From the IMG/VR virus record IMGVR_UViG_3300025645_000209, positions 1-35,448 of that record: a DNA stretch of 35,448 bases. One strand, 5' to 3'. Below the pieces are notes generated by a model, which saw nothing but the letters and a program-made list of their open reading frames with translations, had not been told where the DNA came from and searched no databases. The first letter of the stretch is position 1. Each line of letters begins with the position of its first letter. This document shows, in pieces, positions 1-7,380 of this stretch. The translations under genes were made by a program, and so were the position numbers. Source of the stretch: a virus.

Positions 1-422
1 TGCCATCTATGTACAGTGAGACCATCGATACCCTAGTGTTCGCCTTGGACACCAGTGGTTCAGTTAGCCAATCAGAGATGGTTAGACACTTGTCTGAAAT
101 GAACGCTGTATCACTTGAGCTTAAGCCTTTGAAAACTATGGTTATTTACACAGACTGTAATGTTGCCAAAGTTGAAGAGTATGGTCCCGGTGAAGAAATA
201 AATCAGTTGAACACAAGAGGTGGTGGTGGTACAGAATTTACACCGGTGTTTGACTACCTTGAGTACCACGGGATTACACCTGACCACTTAGTTTATTTCT
301 CTGACATGGAAGTTTATCAAGGTGCTTTTCCTAAACACGCTCCCGATTATCCTGTTACATGGCTGTCTACCAGTCAAGATTACCCCGTGCCATTTGGCGA
401 CCTCATACTAGTTAAGGATTAA
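1..422 (+). CDS. VWA-like (DUF2201-type) protein, 5' partial
   Basis: This is the C-terminal part of a von Willebrand A-like protein. The metal-binding (MIDAS) signature DTSGS follows a hydrophobic strand, a GGGGT-[ED]-F segment sits mid-domain, and the end (YPVTWLSTS...PFGDLI) matches the usual close of VWA-like DUF2201 domains. The first ATG is at 9, but the frame is open to the window edge (codons Pro-Ser precede it). Full-length relatives carry an N-terminal metallopeptidase-like domain, so the gene probably starts upstream. In bacteria such proteins are usually encoded beside an AAA ATPase; the partner would lie outside the window. The phage role is unknown. Domain call fairly sure, function not. 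Confidence 0.7.
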   Translation, partial: PSMYSETIDTLVFALDTSGSVSQSEMVRHLSEMNAVSLELKPLKTMVIYTDCNVAKVEEYGPGEEINQLNTRGGGGTEFTPVFDYLEYHGITPDHLVYFSDMEVYQGAFPKHAPDYPVTWLSTSQDYPVPFGDLILVKD

Positions 423-425
423 ATT

Positions 426-1394
426 ATGCATCACACTACTCAATACATGCAAAACCACCCATTACCTTCCTTCACTGAATTGCAAGGATTAATTCACGCT
501 ACTAAGATTCTTGCTTCTCGACTAATTGAGATACTAGGGATTCCTGAAAGTTTCGAAAAAGACGCTTATATTTATGCTCGTAATATGGCTCAAGAAGAGA
601 AACACACTTATAATACAGAAGTCCAATTACAATGTCATTTCTGGCAAGGAACTAACAACGGGCCTACTCGTGAGTTATTCTCAGGTGCTAATCGAACAAG
701 CAAAATTATGACCGTAAACCATAAGCGTAAGATTCACTATAGCTCCGCATTTGCTCCAATTATGAGAGTTGCAGAGCTAGAAGTGTTGAGAGATGAGTTC
801 TTCGACATAAGCCCTGAGAAGGCTGCTGCTGACCAAGGTGTACTTAAGCTGAGAGCTTTGTTTAGTGCTGAATGCTCTAACTACTGGGCTCGCAATGGTG
901 CAAAGGTAAGCTCAGACCATACAGTTAACCCTTCTGTTATAACTACTGCAAGGACGGCTGGTTACCAACATATAAGAAATCAATCTAACAATGGATGGGA
1001 TCGAGAACCACTGTGGAAAGCTTCTGCTGACATTTCTTTAGACCACACTTACATGCCAGAAGTAAACGATCGTAAACTCTGCATAGTGAATTGCAATGGT
1101 AAAACAGGATTTCCTCTTAATGCTAAGCCAATTCCACTACCTAAAAAGTGCGACCCTTCTTATGAGCTTTATGCTTCTAAAGTGTTAGTTATATTCCCTA
1201 AGAAAATAAACGGTGCAGAGACAGAGAGACAGGCCCTTACTGGCTATAACCTTGAAGAACGATACATCTGTGTAGGACAAACAAACGGAGGAGAGCGCAT
1301 TGTCTCTTGCTCTACAACCCCGGGCCGTGCTGTTGGCGGTGTTAACGTTAAAACTAAAAACAAAGTTCTAGACACTCTAGACTTTTCATTCTAA
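426..1394 (+). CDS. Hypothetical protein, 322 aa
   Basis: I do not recognise this protein. It starts 3 nt after the VWA-like gene, with AAGGA at a good distance before the ATG, so the two are probably translated from one message. The product looks soluble: no signal peptide or membrane segment, scattered Cys and His residues without a clear zinc motif, and a basic Lys/Pro-rich stretch around residues 228-260. A helical N-terminal third (about 1-60) is followed by mixed composition. Pairing with a VWA-like protein may be functional, but nothing in the sequence shows what it does. Confidence 0.6.
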   Translation: MHHTTQYMQNHPLPSFTELQGLIHATKILASRLIEILGIPESFEKDAYIYARNMAQEEKHTYNTEVQLQCHFWQGTNNGPTRELFSGANRTSKIMTVNHKRKIHYSSAFAPIMRVAELEVLRDEFFDISPEKAAADQGVLKLRALFSAECSNYWARNGAKVSSDHTVNPSVITTARTAGYQHIRNQSNNGWDREPLWKASADISLDHTYMPEVNDRKLCIVNCNGKTGFPLNAKPIPLPKKCDPSYELYASKVLVIFPKKINGAETERQALTGYNLEERYICVGQTNGGERIVSCSTTPGRAVGGVNVKTKNKVLDTLDFSF

Positions 1395-1409
1395 ATAAGG
1401 AACAATAAT

Positions 1410-1694
1410 ATGTCAAACCCAATCGAAGATCCACGTTTAAAAGTAATTAAAATCATTAAGGAATACTACCAAGCGCTTGACTCCACCCTCACTGAAGAAG
1501 AGGCGGTAGAAATGTCTACCTTTCAACACGACTTGGTGTACCAAGCAATGCAGATGGCTTTCCCTGAACCTGTTGAAAAGAAACCAAAAGGCAAAATAGG
1601 CAAGCATCCTACTGATTGGGACAAGCCTATCATAGACGCGTCTAACGCTACACAAGTAGACCTAATGGGTGGACCTAGAGGTGTACATCGGTAA
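1410..1694 (+). CDS. Hypothetical protein, 94 aa
   Basis: A small acidic-to-basic protein with AAGGA before the ATG, 15 nt after the previous stop. The first 50 residues are predicted helical and charged (DPRLKVIKIIKEYY, then an EEE patch). Residues 52-68 are Lys/Pro-rich and the tail ends MGGPRGVHR. It was not recognised. It closes the first gene cluster; a T-rich stretch follows the stop without a hairpin, so it is not a convincing terminator. Confidence 0.55.
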   Translation: MSNPIEDPRLKVIKIIKEYYQALDSTLTEEEAVEMSTFQHDLVYQAMQMAFPEPVEKKPKGKIGKHPTDWDKPIIDASNATQVDLMGGPRGVHR

Positions 1695-1746
1695 TTTGAA
1701 AAGCTTACAAAAACTCTTTTTTTAATAATTAATGAGGTAACAAAAT

Positions 1747-2316
1747 ATGTATGACGCTAAATCGCTTTATGAAACGCCCGGTATTCTTCTTGCAGAGACA
1801 GGGGTAATTATGTTAACGCGCTCTTTCAATCAAGAGAACATTATGCCTATTGTGGCTCGCATTATGGAATACAACATGCTCCCCTCTTCTAAACAACCTG
1901 ATGAGATTAAGTTAATCATCAATTCTCCCGGCGGTGAAGTAAGGTCAGCTTTTCACTTAATTGATACAATGCGTACATCTAAGATTCCTGTTGCTACAAT
2001 CGGAATGGGCCTTGTAGCTTCTTGCGGTATTTTGACATTGATGTCCGGTACTAAAGGCCGCCGCTCTGCTTCACCGACTGCTTCTATTATGTCGCATCAG
2101 TATGCAGGTGGCTCCGGAGGTAAGGATCACGAGATGCGAGCTAGCCGTAAGAACATGGACTTCTTAACTGACTTGTTAGCCAGTCATTACAAGCGCTGTA
2201 CAGGTAAATCTGATTCGTATATCACTAAGAATCTGTTAGGCCCTTCTGATGTTTGGCTTACTGCGGAAGAGTGTATCAAGCATGGTATCATTGATAAAAT
2301 CGCTGCTCCATACTAA
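1747..2316 (+). CDS. ClpP-like serine protease
   Basis: A 189-residue ClpP-fold peptidase. The catalytic triad is visible: Ser92 in GLVASCG, His117 in IMSHQ, and Asp168 before WLTAEE. The NSPGGEV loop (59-65) and the closing HGIID also fit ClpP. In phages, ClpP-like enzymes often act as prohead proteases that cut scaffold or capsid during maturation, normally inside the head operon. Here the gene lies about 16 kb upstream of scaffold and capsid, beside phoH, so it could instead act in host takeover. GAGGT precedes the ATG. A conserved promoter-like repeat begins 6 nt after the stop. Protease call strong, substrate unknown. Confidence 0.88.
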   Translation: MYDAKSLYETPGILLAETGVIMLTRSFNQENIMPIVARIMEYNMLPSSKQPDEIKLIINSPGGEVRSAFHLIDTMRTSKIPVATIGMGLVASCGILTLMSGTKGRRSASPTASIMSHQYAGGSGGKDHEMRASRKNMDFLTDLLASHYKRCTGKSDSYITKNLLGPSDVWLTAEECIKHGIIDKIAAPY

Positions 2317-2322
2317 AATATC

Positions 2323-2343
2323 AAAGTGACACCTTCTAAAGAA
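2323..2343 (+). promoter_or_regulatory. Candidate phage promoter, copy 1
   Basis: A 21-bp sequence (AAA followed by GTGACACCTTCTAAAGAA) that recurs identically at 8585 and 10385, always intergenic and on the + strand. Here it sits just after clpP, with a 108-nt leader before phoH. Its core CTTC-TAAA-GAAG is an inverted repeat. Length, strand bias and placement ahead of gene blocks fit a promoter for a single-subunit phage RNA polymerase such as the one at 13111. An operator or processing site is possible. The repeat is certain; the function is inferred. Confidence 0.65.
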
Positions 2344-2451
2344 GAAACCCCCTGCCCTTTGGGTACATTAATGACCCTTAGGGCCTCACCCCTGCCTATT
2401 GTTATGTATATCACATAACCCCCTCCTCTAACTAACAATAAGATCCTCATT

Positions 2452-3132
2452 ATGAAAAGAGCGCAAAAGGTAAAGTTCATCAAAGAACGAGAAGAGAAGC
2501 CCGCAAACTCAGTAGTACCTAAGAACGATTTACAGAAAGAGTTTATAGAAGCATTACGCTCCAAACCCTTTGTTTGTGGAATCGGTTGTGCTGGTACGGG
2601 TAAGACTTATATTGCAGGTATGATGGCGGCGCAAGCCCTACTCCGTGGTGATGTTACAACAATTGTGCTAACCCGTCCTAATGTTCCAACAGGTAAAACA
2701 CTTGGTTCATTCCCGGGTAGCGTAGAAGAGAAGTTAGCCCCTTGGCTAGCTCCAATTACTAACGTGCTAAAAAGAGCACTGGGACCTAAAGACTTCGAAT
2801 GTCGTTTTGGCAAATCGATCTTAGTGCAACCCCTCGAAACCATTCGTGGTCAATCATTCGAGAATGCATTTGTGATCGTCGATGAGGCTCAGAACCTTTC
2901 TATTGATGAGATAAAAGCACTTACAACCCGTGTAGGAGATGAGACTACTATGGCGTTTGTAGGTGATGAAACCCAGTCCGATGTAAAACACGGTACCGAC
3001 TTGACTCGCTTCTTAAAGATGTGTGAGAGATCAAATATCGATGTACCCGTGATCCGCTTTGGTCTTGATGAGATCGTTCGTAGTGAGCTCTGTGCCGCAA
3101 TGGTGAAAATGTTTTGGCTAAACGATATTTAA
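2452..3132 (+). CDS. phoH: PhoH-like ATPase
   Basis: A 226-residue PhoH-family P-loop ATPase. Walker A is GCAGTGKT (45-52) after an N-terminal Q-motif-like segment (LQKEFIEAL). Walker B is FVIVDEAQN (140-148). GDETQ (171-175) matches the family's motif III, and the C-terminal Arg-containing segment resembles an arginine-finger region. PhoH genes are very common in marine phages. The proteins resemble helicase-type ATPases with proposed RNA roles, but the phage function is not settled. The ATG has only a weak ribosome site (AATAAG). The gene is first after promoter-like copy 1. Confidence 0.88.
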   Translation: MKRAQKVKFIKEREEKPANSVVPKNDLQKEFIEALRSKPFVCGIGCAGTGKTYIAGMMAAQALLRGDVTTIVLTRPNVPTGKTLGSFPGSVEEKLAPWLAPITNVLKRALGPKDFECRFGKSILVQPLETIRGQSFENAFVIVDEAQNLSIDEIKALTTRVGDETTMAFVGDETQSDVKHGTDLTRFLKMCERSNIDVPVIRFGLDEIVRSELCAAMVKMFWLNDI

Positions 3133-3147
3133 CTAAAGGAAAATTAT

Positions 3148-3306
3148 ATGGTAAACTATGTGCAGCAGACGCCGGGTGCTAAGGTTGACCCTAAGTCTAA
3201 AAAGAAACAGCCTTATGACTTTGTTAAAGTAATTAAGTTCATTAGGGACATCTCAGTAATATTAGCATCTGCTCACATTGTTTATTATGTTTGGAGGTTA
3301 ATATGA
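3148..3306 (+). CDS. Small membrane-associated protein, 52 aa
   Basis: A 52-codon gene with AAAGGA before its ATG. The N-terminal half is basic (VDPKSKKKQ) and the C-terminal half is hydrophobic (roughly residues 35-52, ISVILASAHIVYYVWRLI), giving one possible membrane helix with the N terminus inside. Its TGA overlaps the ATG of the next gene, indicating translational coupling. Not recognised. Confidence 0.5.
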   Translation: MVNYVQQTPGAKVDPKSKKKQPYDFVKVIKFIRDISVILASAHIVYYVWRLI

Positions 3307-3533
3307 GCTGGAACTACCGAATATTACAAGTGTATGATGAAGTATATGAGATGATTGAAGTTTATTATAACGCAGATGGTAGCATAGGATCATGGACTGA
3401 AAACACTGTAAAGCCTTTCGGAGACAGTAAAGAAGAACTGGCGGCTGTTATCGAAATGATGTTAGCAGCTCAGTTACTCCCTGTGCTCGCAGAATCGCTT
3501 GATGGTGATGAACTGCTGGAGTTAGACTATTGA
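3303..3533 (+). CDS. Conserved small phage protein, 76 aa
   Basis: Starts at ATG 3303 (product begins MSWNYRILQVYDEVY), chosen because GGAGG lies 5 nt before it and the ATGA overlap couples it to the previous gene. An in-frame TTG at 3291 is less likely. The product is acidic, with a WNYR opening, then EVYYNADG and WTEN. This pattern recurs in small uncharacterised phage and bacterial proteins. No function is known. Confidence 0.6.
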   Translation: MSWNYRILQVYDEVYEMIEVYYNADGSIGSWTENTVKPFGDSKEELAAVIEMMLAAQLLPVLAESLDGDELLELDY

Positions 3534-3604
3534 AACCAACCTTCAAGTTATTCCTTATCACGAGAACTTGTCTAAATCAAACAAATATGAAATAGGAGAC
3601 ATCG

Positions 3605-4072
3605 ATGTCTGAAGATGAAAGCAACAAAGATTTGACTGCAGTAGACCCTAACGCCACGGAGCCAACCTCCGATGTAGGAGCATGGGGTGGCAAGCGAGCT
3701 GGGTCGGGTCGACCTAAAGGTAGTAAAAACCAATTCAGTAAACATTCTGTTGACCGATTGAAGGAGCTCGAATTCGACCCTATGGGAGCAATGGTTGAGC
3801 TGTTCCATGACACCCATCTAATGATTCAAGAGATGGATGACCCTAAGCACCCAAGACGCTACAGTGCTCAAGCAATGGCATCCTTAATTATCACTAAGCA
3901 AAAGCTAATCAATGATCTGATGCGATACGGCTACCGTCACGTACCAGAAAAGATTGAGACAGAAATCACTGAGCGAAAGCCGATGACTATTAATCTCACT
4001 GGCCTAGCAGCCCCTGAGACTGTAATCGAAGCTGAAGATTTAATTGAAGAAACTAACCATCCAAAACATTAA
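3605..4072 (+). CDS. Terminase small subunit (probable)
   Basis: A 155-residue protein with an acidic N terminus, then a basic Gly/Arg/Lys segment (GGKRAGSGRPKGSKN, residues 28-42) that is common at the start of phage small terminase subunits, followed by a helical body (45-125) and an acidic tail. TerS recognises the packaging site in concatemeric DNA and regulates TerL. AGGAG precedes the ATG. TerL lies about 5 kb downstream, unusually far. A different DNA-binding protein with the same basic hook remains possible. Confidence 0.65.
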   Translation: MSEDESNKDLTAVDPNATEPTSDVGAWGGKRAGSGRPKGSKNQFSKHSVDRLKELEFDPMGAMVELFHDTHLMIQEMDDPKHPRRYSAQAMASLIITKQKLINDLMRYGYRHVPEKIETEITERKPMTINLTGLAAPETVIEAEDLIEETNHPKH

Positions 4073-4086
4073 ATAAGGAATATACT

Positions 4087-4278
4087 ATGAATATGATTAT
4101 ACGATTTTTATTACTACCCCTAACGCTGACACTAGTGGTTTTAGCTTGTGCAGCAGGGACTGCGTTGGTTATGTGCCTCGCAGTCGTTCTGGCTTTTAAC
4201 AACGGCCCTTTGCGTCTGGATAAGACGTTAGTAAAAGAAGAAGACGTTAACGCAGCACCATCACCAATCAAACACTAA
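4087..4278 (+). CDS. Small membrane protein, 63 aa
   Basis: Almost all of residues 4-40 is hydrophobic (FLLLPLTLTLVVLACAAGTALVMCLAVVLAF), enough for one long or two short membrane helices, followed by a charged tail. AAGGA lies before the ATG. It is immediately followed by a Rho-independent terminator. Two close membrane segments would fit a small holin, but no lytic enzyme is adjacent, so I leave it unnamed. Confidence 0.5.
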   Translation: MNMIIRFLLLPLTLTLVVLACAAGTALVMCLAVVLAFNNGPLRLDKTLVKEEDVNAAPSPIKH

Positions 4279-4281
4279 ACC

Positions 4282-4318
4282 CCCTCAAGCCCTTGTCCTT
4301 AACGGATGAGGGTTTTTT
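4282..4318 (+). terminator. Rho-independent terminator
   Basis: CCCTCA (4282-4287) pairs with TGAGGG (4307-4312) and is followed directly by six T. It lies between two small membrane-protein genes and ends the phoH-terS transcription block. Because more + strand genes follow without a visible promoter, it is probably leaky. Confidence 0.75.
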
Positions 4319-4336
4319 AAAGAAAAGGATAATATT

Positions 4337-4522
4337 ATGGATATTGCAATGCAAGTAATAATTACTATGTTTCTCGTCTCTTTCCTCATTGCTACACTGT
4401 TCGATGCGGTAACTCAAATGTTTCCCGGGCTTACTGCTGAACAAGCAGATATGCAAGACAGGGTAGAACGAGTTCAAGATGCTATTCAGCAATATAACGA
4501 TTCTGAGGAGCTAAAGAAGTGA
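4337..4522 (+). CDS. Single-pass membrane protein, 61 aa
   Basis: One hydrophobic helix at about residues 6-22 (QVIITMFLVSFLIATLF) is followed by a polar, probably coiled-coil C-terminal half (TAEQADMQDRVERVQDAIQQY). AAAGGA precedes the ATG. The stop overlaps the GTG start of the next gene. The shape (inner-membrane anchor plus helical domain) is seen in spanins and other phage membrane proteins, but identity is unknown. Confidence 0.5.
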   Translation: MDIAMQVIITMFLVSFLIATLFDAVTQMFPGLTAEQADMQDRVERVQDAIQQYNDSEELKK

Positions 4523-4887
4523 TTACGATTGATAACAGCTATGTTAAACACTTAAATACTAAAGGTGTTAAGTATGTTGAAGAGTGGGATAACAACTTCA
4601 TAGGTGCTTTGAATGAGCATAACAATAAGTTCTTTGCTAAGTTTACAAACTCATTTGGAGATGATTCAACCATACAAGGTAACTGGCGTAGACTCGGTCC
4701 GTTGTATATGTTCTGGGGACAAACTTATGGTTATAAGAGATACCCCAATGGGGTCTTTTATGCTGGAATAGGTTTCAAATTTAAAGGACAAGTAAGAATG
4801 TTAATGCCAGGAATAGGTGAAGGGCTTAACCGCGTTTGGCTTAGTATCTGTGCTGATATCAAGGAGTACCCCGATGGCAAGAGCTAA
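4519..4887 (+). CDS. Hypothetical protein, 122 aa
   Basis: Begins with GTG 4519, which overlaps the previous stop and has GAGGAG 8 nt upstream. The product is soluble and aromatic-rich in the middle (WRRLGPLYMFWGQTYGYKRYPNG), with no motif I can name. Its end overlaps the next gene by 14 nt, so this run of genes is likely translationally coupled. Confidence 0.5.
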   Translation: MITIDNSYVKHLNTKGVKYVEEWDNNFIGALNEHNNKFFAKFTNSFGDDSTIQGNWRRLGPLYMFWGQTYGYKRYPNGVFYAGIGFKFKGQVRMLMPGIGEGLNRVWLSICADIKEYPDGKS

Positions 4888-5089
4888 GATGCCTTTCATG
4901 AAGAAGAAAGCTAAATATTGTCAGAATACACCAGAAGATGCTCAAGAGCTTTTTGATGTTATTGCTGATGAACTAGAAAAATACGAATGGTCTTTAAAGG
5001 ACATATCCTCTATGACTACTCGGTTAAACAAACACGAAGGCGATGTACAGTCCTTCCTAAAAACTCTCAAAAGGAAAACTAAAAACTAA
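4874..5089 (+). CDS. Hypothetical protein, 71 aa
   Basis: ATG 4874 is chosen because AAGGAG lies 8 nt before it; a GTG further upstream in the same frame lacks such a site. The N terminus is strongly basic (MARAKMPFMKKKAKY) and the rest is helical and charged, ending in a Lys-rich tail. Possibly nucleic-acid binding by charge alone. Not recognised. Confidence 0.45.
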   Translation: MARAKMPFMKKKAKYCQNTPEDAQELFDVIADELEKYEWSLKDISSMTTRLNKHEGDVQSFLKTLKRKTKN

Positions 5090-5196
5090 TGTATTACCTG
5101 TCTAAACGCTGTAAATCATGTCGAGCTTGTGCAAACTTACTAATGTCAGGAGCAGCAGTTACTGTGCTCTACGAAAGCTTTCGTGTGCTAATGTGA
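5089..5196 (+). CDS. Very small Cys-containing protein, 35 aa
   Basis: A 35-codon reading frame whose ATG overlaps the previous stop (TAATG), with AAAGGA just upstream. It carries CKSC-x2-C near the N terminus (residues 8-14) followed by a moderately hydrophobic segment. It is short enough that chance cannot be excluded. Confidence 0.35.
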   Translation: MYYLSKRCKSCRACANLLMSGAAVTVLYESFRVLM

Positions 5197-5224
5197 GCGT
5201 TCAAATTTAAAAGGAAAAAATATT

Positions 5225-5350
5225 ATGTTGAAATACATAAAACTCTTCTTTACAAAAATAATTGACGTAGTTCTAGCAATTGTTGCAGCTACACTCTTTG
5301 TATCTATATTGTTCGTAATAGCAAGACACCTACCAACCTGGCCTATTTAA
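5225..5350 (+). CDS. Single-pass membrane peptide, 41 aa
   Basis: After a short basic start (LKYIKLFFTK), residues 12-33 form a continuous hydrophobic helix (IIDVVLAIVAATLFVSILFVIA), ending with RHLPTWPI. AAAAGGA lies before the ATG. It is immediately followed by a lipoprotein gene. A small membrane protein beside a lipoprotein recalls inner/outer spanin pairs, but this one lacks a periplasmic coiled coil. Confidence 0.45.
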   Translation: MLKYIKLFFTKIIDVVLAIVAATLFVSILFVIARHLPTWPI

Positions 5351-5369
5351 TTAACCCAAGGAGATTATT

Positions 5370-5597
5370 ATGAAAACTCTTTTATTAGTAACGGCTCTTA
5401 CCTTAAGCACCGGTTGTGCATTTATCGAAGACCTTAAGATTCCTACGCAAGAATTCCCAACGTTTGTCCATGACGACGGTACTCCGTACACCGCCAAACA
5501 GATCCAGGAATACGCCTATGCAATGAACTTAGCAAGCATAGGAGTCATAGTGCCTCAGATGCATTGCGTACCAAACTACGGGTGTATATCCTTATGA
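5370..5597 (+). CDS. Small lipoprotein, 75 aa
   Basis: The N terminus is a short signal peptide ending in LSTGC, so Cys16 is the probable lipidated residue. The lipobox is near-consensus, with Ser rather than Leu at -3. Two further Cys (near residues 66 and 72) could form a disulfide in the periplasm. AAGGAG precedes the ATG. Phage lipoproteins of this size include outer-membrane spanins and superinfection-exclusion proteins; nothing here decides between them. The stop overlaps the next start (ATGA). Confidence 0.5.
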   Translation: MKTLLLVTALTLSTGCAFIEDLKIPTQEFPTFVHDDGTPYTAKQIQEYAYAMNLASIGVIVPQMHCVPNYGCISL

Positions 5598-5821
5598 AGT
5601 CACCCATGATTCAAACACTAGAAGACACTCTTGAACGTTATCTGAAAGAGCGTGATATAGCTGAAAACGCTTTTGTTGATGCTAACTATATTGGGGACAA
5701 GATTGCTATAATCAATGCCCGAGTAGAGTTAGTGAAGTCTTATGAAAGTATCAGAATCACCGAGTCTAAATTAAAGATAGCCAAAGCCAGAGGTAGATAT
5801 GAGTCCAACCCCGCATCTTGA
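5594..5821 (+). CDS. Coiled-coil protein, 75 aa
   Basis: ATG 5594 overlaps the lipoprotein stop (ATGA), which favours coupled translation over an earlier in-frame start inside the lipoprotein gene. The product is almost entirely helical with heptad-like spacing (LEDTLERYLKERDIAENAF). Not recognised. It overlaps the next gene by 23 nt. Confidence 0.45.
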   Translation: MKSPMIQTLEDTLERYLKERDIAENAFVDANYIGDKIAIINARVELVKSYESIRITESKLKIAKARGRYESNPAS

Positions 5822-5990
5822 CGTTATTGGAGATTTAGAGTCTGTTACTCGATTAGAAGTTATTGACGAACGAGGCCGCACCTTTGTAGCTGTTCACGGT
5901 TCAATTAAAAGCATTACTGCTTCCCTTCAAGATGATAACAGAACCCTTAAATTATTCATTAGTAAACACCCTGAAAAAGTCGAAGGATAG
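5799..5990 (+). CDS. Hypothetical protein, 63 aa
   Basis: Starts inside the 3' end of the preceding gene with AGAGGT upstream. The predicted product is a small mostly beta protein (VTRLEVIDERGRTFVAVHG). No motif recognised. The following gene starts 3 nt after its stop. Confidence 0.4.
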   Translation: MSPTPHLDVIGDLESVTRLEVIDERGRTFVAVHGSIKSITASLQDDNRTLKLFISKHPEKVEG

Positions 5991-5992
5991 AG

Positions 5993-6142
5993 ATGAAGAC
6001 TTACTTAGTAACTTTTCAATTCCCCTGTAGGCCGCAACTAAGGGACCCCCGTGTCCTCACTGAAGAAGAATTAATTTACATTTCAAACCTAATCGATAAC
6101 AGCCCTGAATTTGCTGTTATCACACTTGTCGAAACCATCTAA
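5993..6142 (+). CDS. Hypothetical protein, 49 aa
   Basis: A short frame starting at ATG 5993, 3 nt after the previous stop, with GAAGGA in the ribosome-site position. The product begins MKTYLVTFQFPCRP and contains an acidic helix (LTEEELIYISNLID). Not recognised; supported mainly by tight packing and ribosome site. Confidence 0.45.
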   Translation: MKTYLVTFQFPCRPQLRDPRVLTEEELIYISNLIDNSPEFAVITLVETI

Positions 6143-6165
6143 TAAATCAATAGGAGATATATACT

Positions 6166-6399
6166 ATGTCAAACTTAAGCCTTAAAGTACTAAATGTTTT
6201 AAACCGTTCTACTGGTCGCGCCCTTACTTATGGTGCTGTTGCTAAATCTTTACGCCTCAATTATCGTACTAATAGTCGTTATTTTAATATCCAATACGCC
6301 CTACAGACCCTGATTAAAGAAGGGAAAGTTGTAGCGTATAAGACTGACTCTAATGTCCCTTATGCTCCAACCGTGTACGCTTGTAAAGGTAATATCTAA
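6166..6399 (+). CDS. Winged-helix-like DNA-binding protein (probable)
   Basis: A 77-residue protein with the layout of a small winged helix: helix 1 (LSLKVLNVLNR), helix-turn-helix (ALTYGAVAKSLRLNY), a third helix (NIQYALQTLIKEG) and a beta wing (KVVAYKTD). AGGAG lies before the ATG. It could regulate phage or host genes. It is the only likely transcription factor among these small genes. The fold is inferred from pattern only. Confidence 0.5.
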   Translation: MSNLSLKVLNVLNRSTGRALTYGAVAKSLRLNYRTNSRYFNIQYALQTLIKEGKVVAYKTDSNVPYAPTVYACKGNI

Positions 6400-6402
6400 A
6401 AG

Positions 6403-6624
6403 ATGCGCTATGCCATCAGTTATAAGCTCATCAATAACACCTATGCCTCACTACCTTATCCTCCAGACCAGACGGCTCATATGATTAAGCCTCGTAGGTT
6501 TGTAGATATTGAAGAGCAATTAGTAGACGCCCCCTCAGAAGAAGAGTTGTTAGATCAGTTGTTATTCACCTTTGAAACTGTGGGGTTCACTGTCGACATT
6601 CGTTACCTAGGAGTGCCCAAATGA
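6403..6624 (+). CDS. Hypothetical protein, 73 aa
   Basis: Starts 3 nt after the preceding stop with an AAGG-containing sequence upstream. The product opens with a beta-like segment (MRYAISYKLINNTYASL) and has an acidic middle (EEQLVDAPSEEELLDQLL). Its end overlaps the next start (ATGA). Not recognised. Confidence 0.45.
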   Translation: MRYAISYKLINNTYASLPYPPDQTAHMIKPRRFVDIEEQLVDAPSEEELLDQLLFTFETVGFTVDIRYLGVPK

Positions 6625-6911
6625 GTATTCATGTAGACGTCCTAGATTACCTCGCTACCGCGTATGAGCGTCCTGATGGCTTTGGCCACAAGTGTGACAT
6701 TTACCAAAGGGGAGGTATATTGTATTTTCGGGCTTATAATGGAAAGCCTCAGGATTACGAGTGTACAGCTATGTCCTTTTATCCGGAAGATGTAAAAAAG
6801 ATTAAAGGGATAATGTGCTTATTAGAGAGAAATAGTCTTGTAGAAAAACTGTTCTCTGTGGTTAAAAAGGAATATATGGAAGAATACTTGTTAAATAAAA
6901 TGGAGCTGTAA
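6621..6911 (+). CDS. Hypothetical protein, 96 aa
   Basis: ATG 6621 overlaps the previous stop and has AGGAG upstream. The product has a mixed N-terminal half with GGILYFRAYNG and a basic helical C-terminal half (VEKLFSVVKKEYMEEYLLNK). Not recognised. Confidence 0.45.
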   Translation: MSIHVDVLDYLATAYERPDGFGHKCDIYQRGGILYFRAYNGKPQDYECTAMSFYPEDVKKIKGIMCLLERNSLVEKLFSVVKKEYMEEYLLNKMEL

Positions 6912-6914
6912 TAT

Positions 6915-7001
6915 ATGACAACCAAACCAATACAATGGCTGGACTTTATAAGGAAGATTGAGACCTCTAAAGAGAATGCTGCTTCAGAGATTAGTACATG
7001 A
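6915..7001 (+). CDS. Tiny open frame, 28 aa
   Basis: A 28-codon frame (begins MTTKPIQWLDFIRKIE) lying between two genes with a 3-nt gap before it and an ATGA overlap after it. There is no strong ribosome site. It may serve mainly to couple translation to the next gene. Weak support. Confidence 0.3.
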   Translation: MTTKPIQWLDFIRKIETSKENAASEIST

Positions 7002-7360
7002 TACACTATAGCACAAACTGGATGGGCCCAATATCTACTCGTTGGTATGAAGATAATAATATACCTTTCGAGTGGAGAGAAACTTCTGGTAAGATACTAC
7101 CGAAGGTGAAGTACAAACATTTTTTCGAATCATACTCTGCTGGTCGCATAGACATCTATGGATTGGACGAGGGTGAGGATTGGGGTGGTAAATCTGAGTA
7201 TGGTGTTGCTCCAATGCTTACCGAAGATTGGAATGCGTTTAGTTATTGGTTAGACCAAATGCAGACTGAAGAGCTGTGGAGTTACGATAAACTAATAGAA
7301 CATTTTCAATACTATTACGGAAAGGAAATAAGTTGGTGGCTGGGAAGATATGAAACATGA
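6998..7360 (+). CDS. Conserved hypothetical phage protein, 120 aa
   Basis: A Trp/Tyr-rich soluble protein opening MIHYSTNWMGP with a GRIDIYG segment and EDWNAFSYWLD. This pattern recurs in uncharacterised proteins of other phages. Function unknown. It is the last gene of the left block; a strong terminator begins 20 nt after the stop. Confidence 0.55.
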   Translation: MIHYSTNWMGPISTRWYEDNNIPFEWRETSGKILPKVKYKHFFESYSAGRIDIYGLDEGEDWGGKSEYGVAPMLTEDWNAFSYWLDQMQTEELWSYDKLIEHFQYYYGKEISWWLGRYET

Positions 7361-7380
7361 TTAATAAATAATTAAAATTA

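Noticed and set aside
1695-1746. Terminator before clpP
   Set aside because: There is a run of seven T but no stem in front of it.
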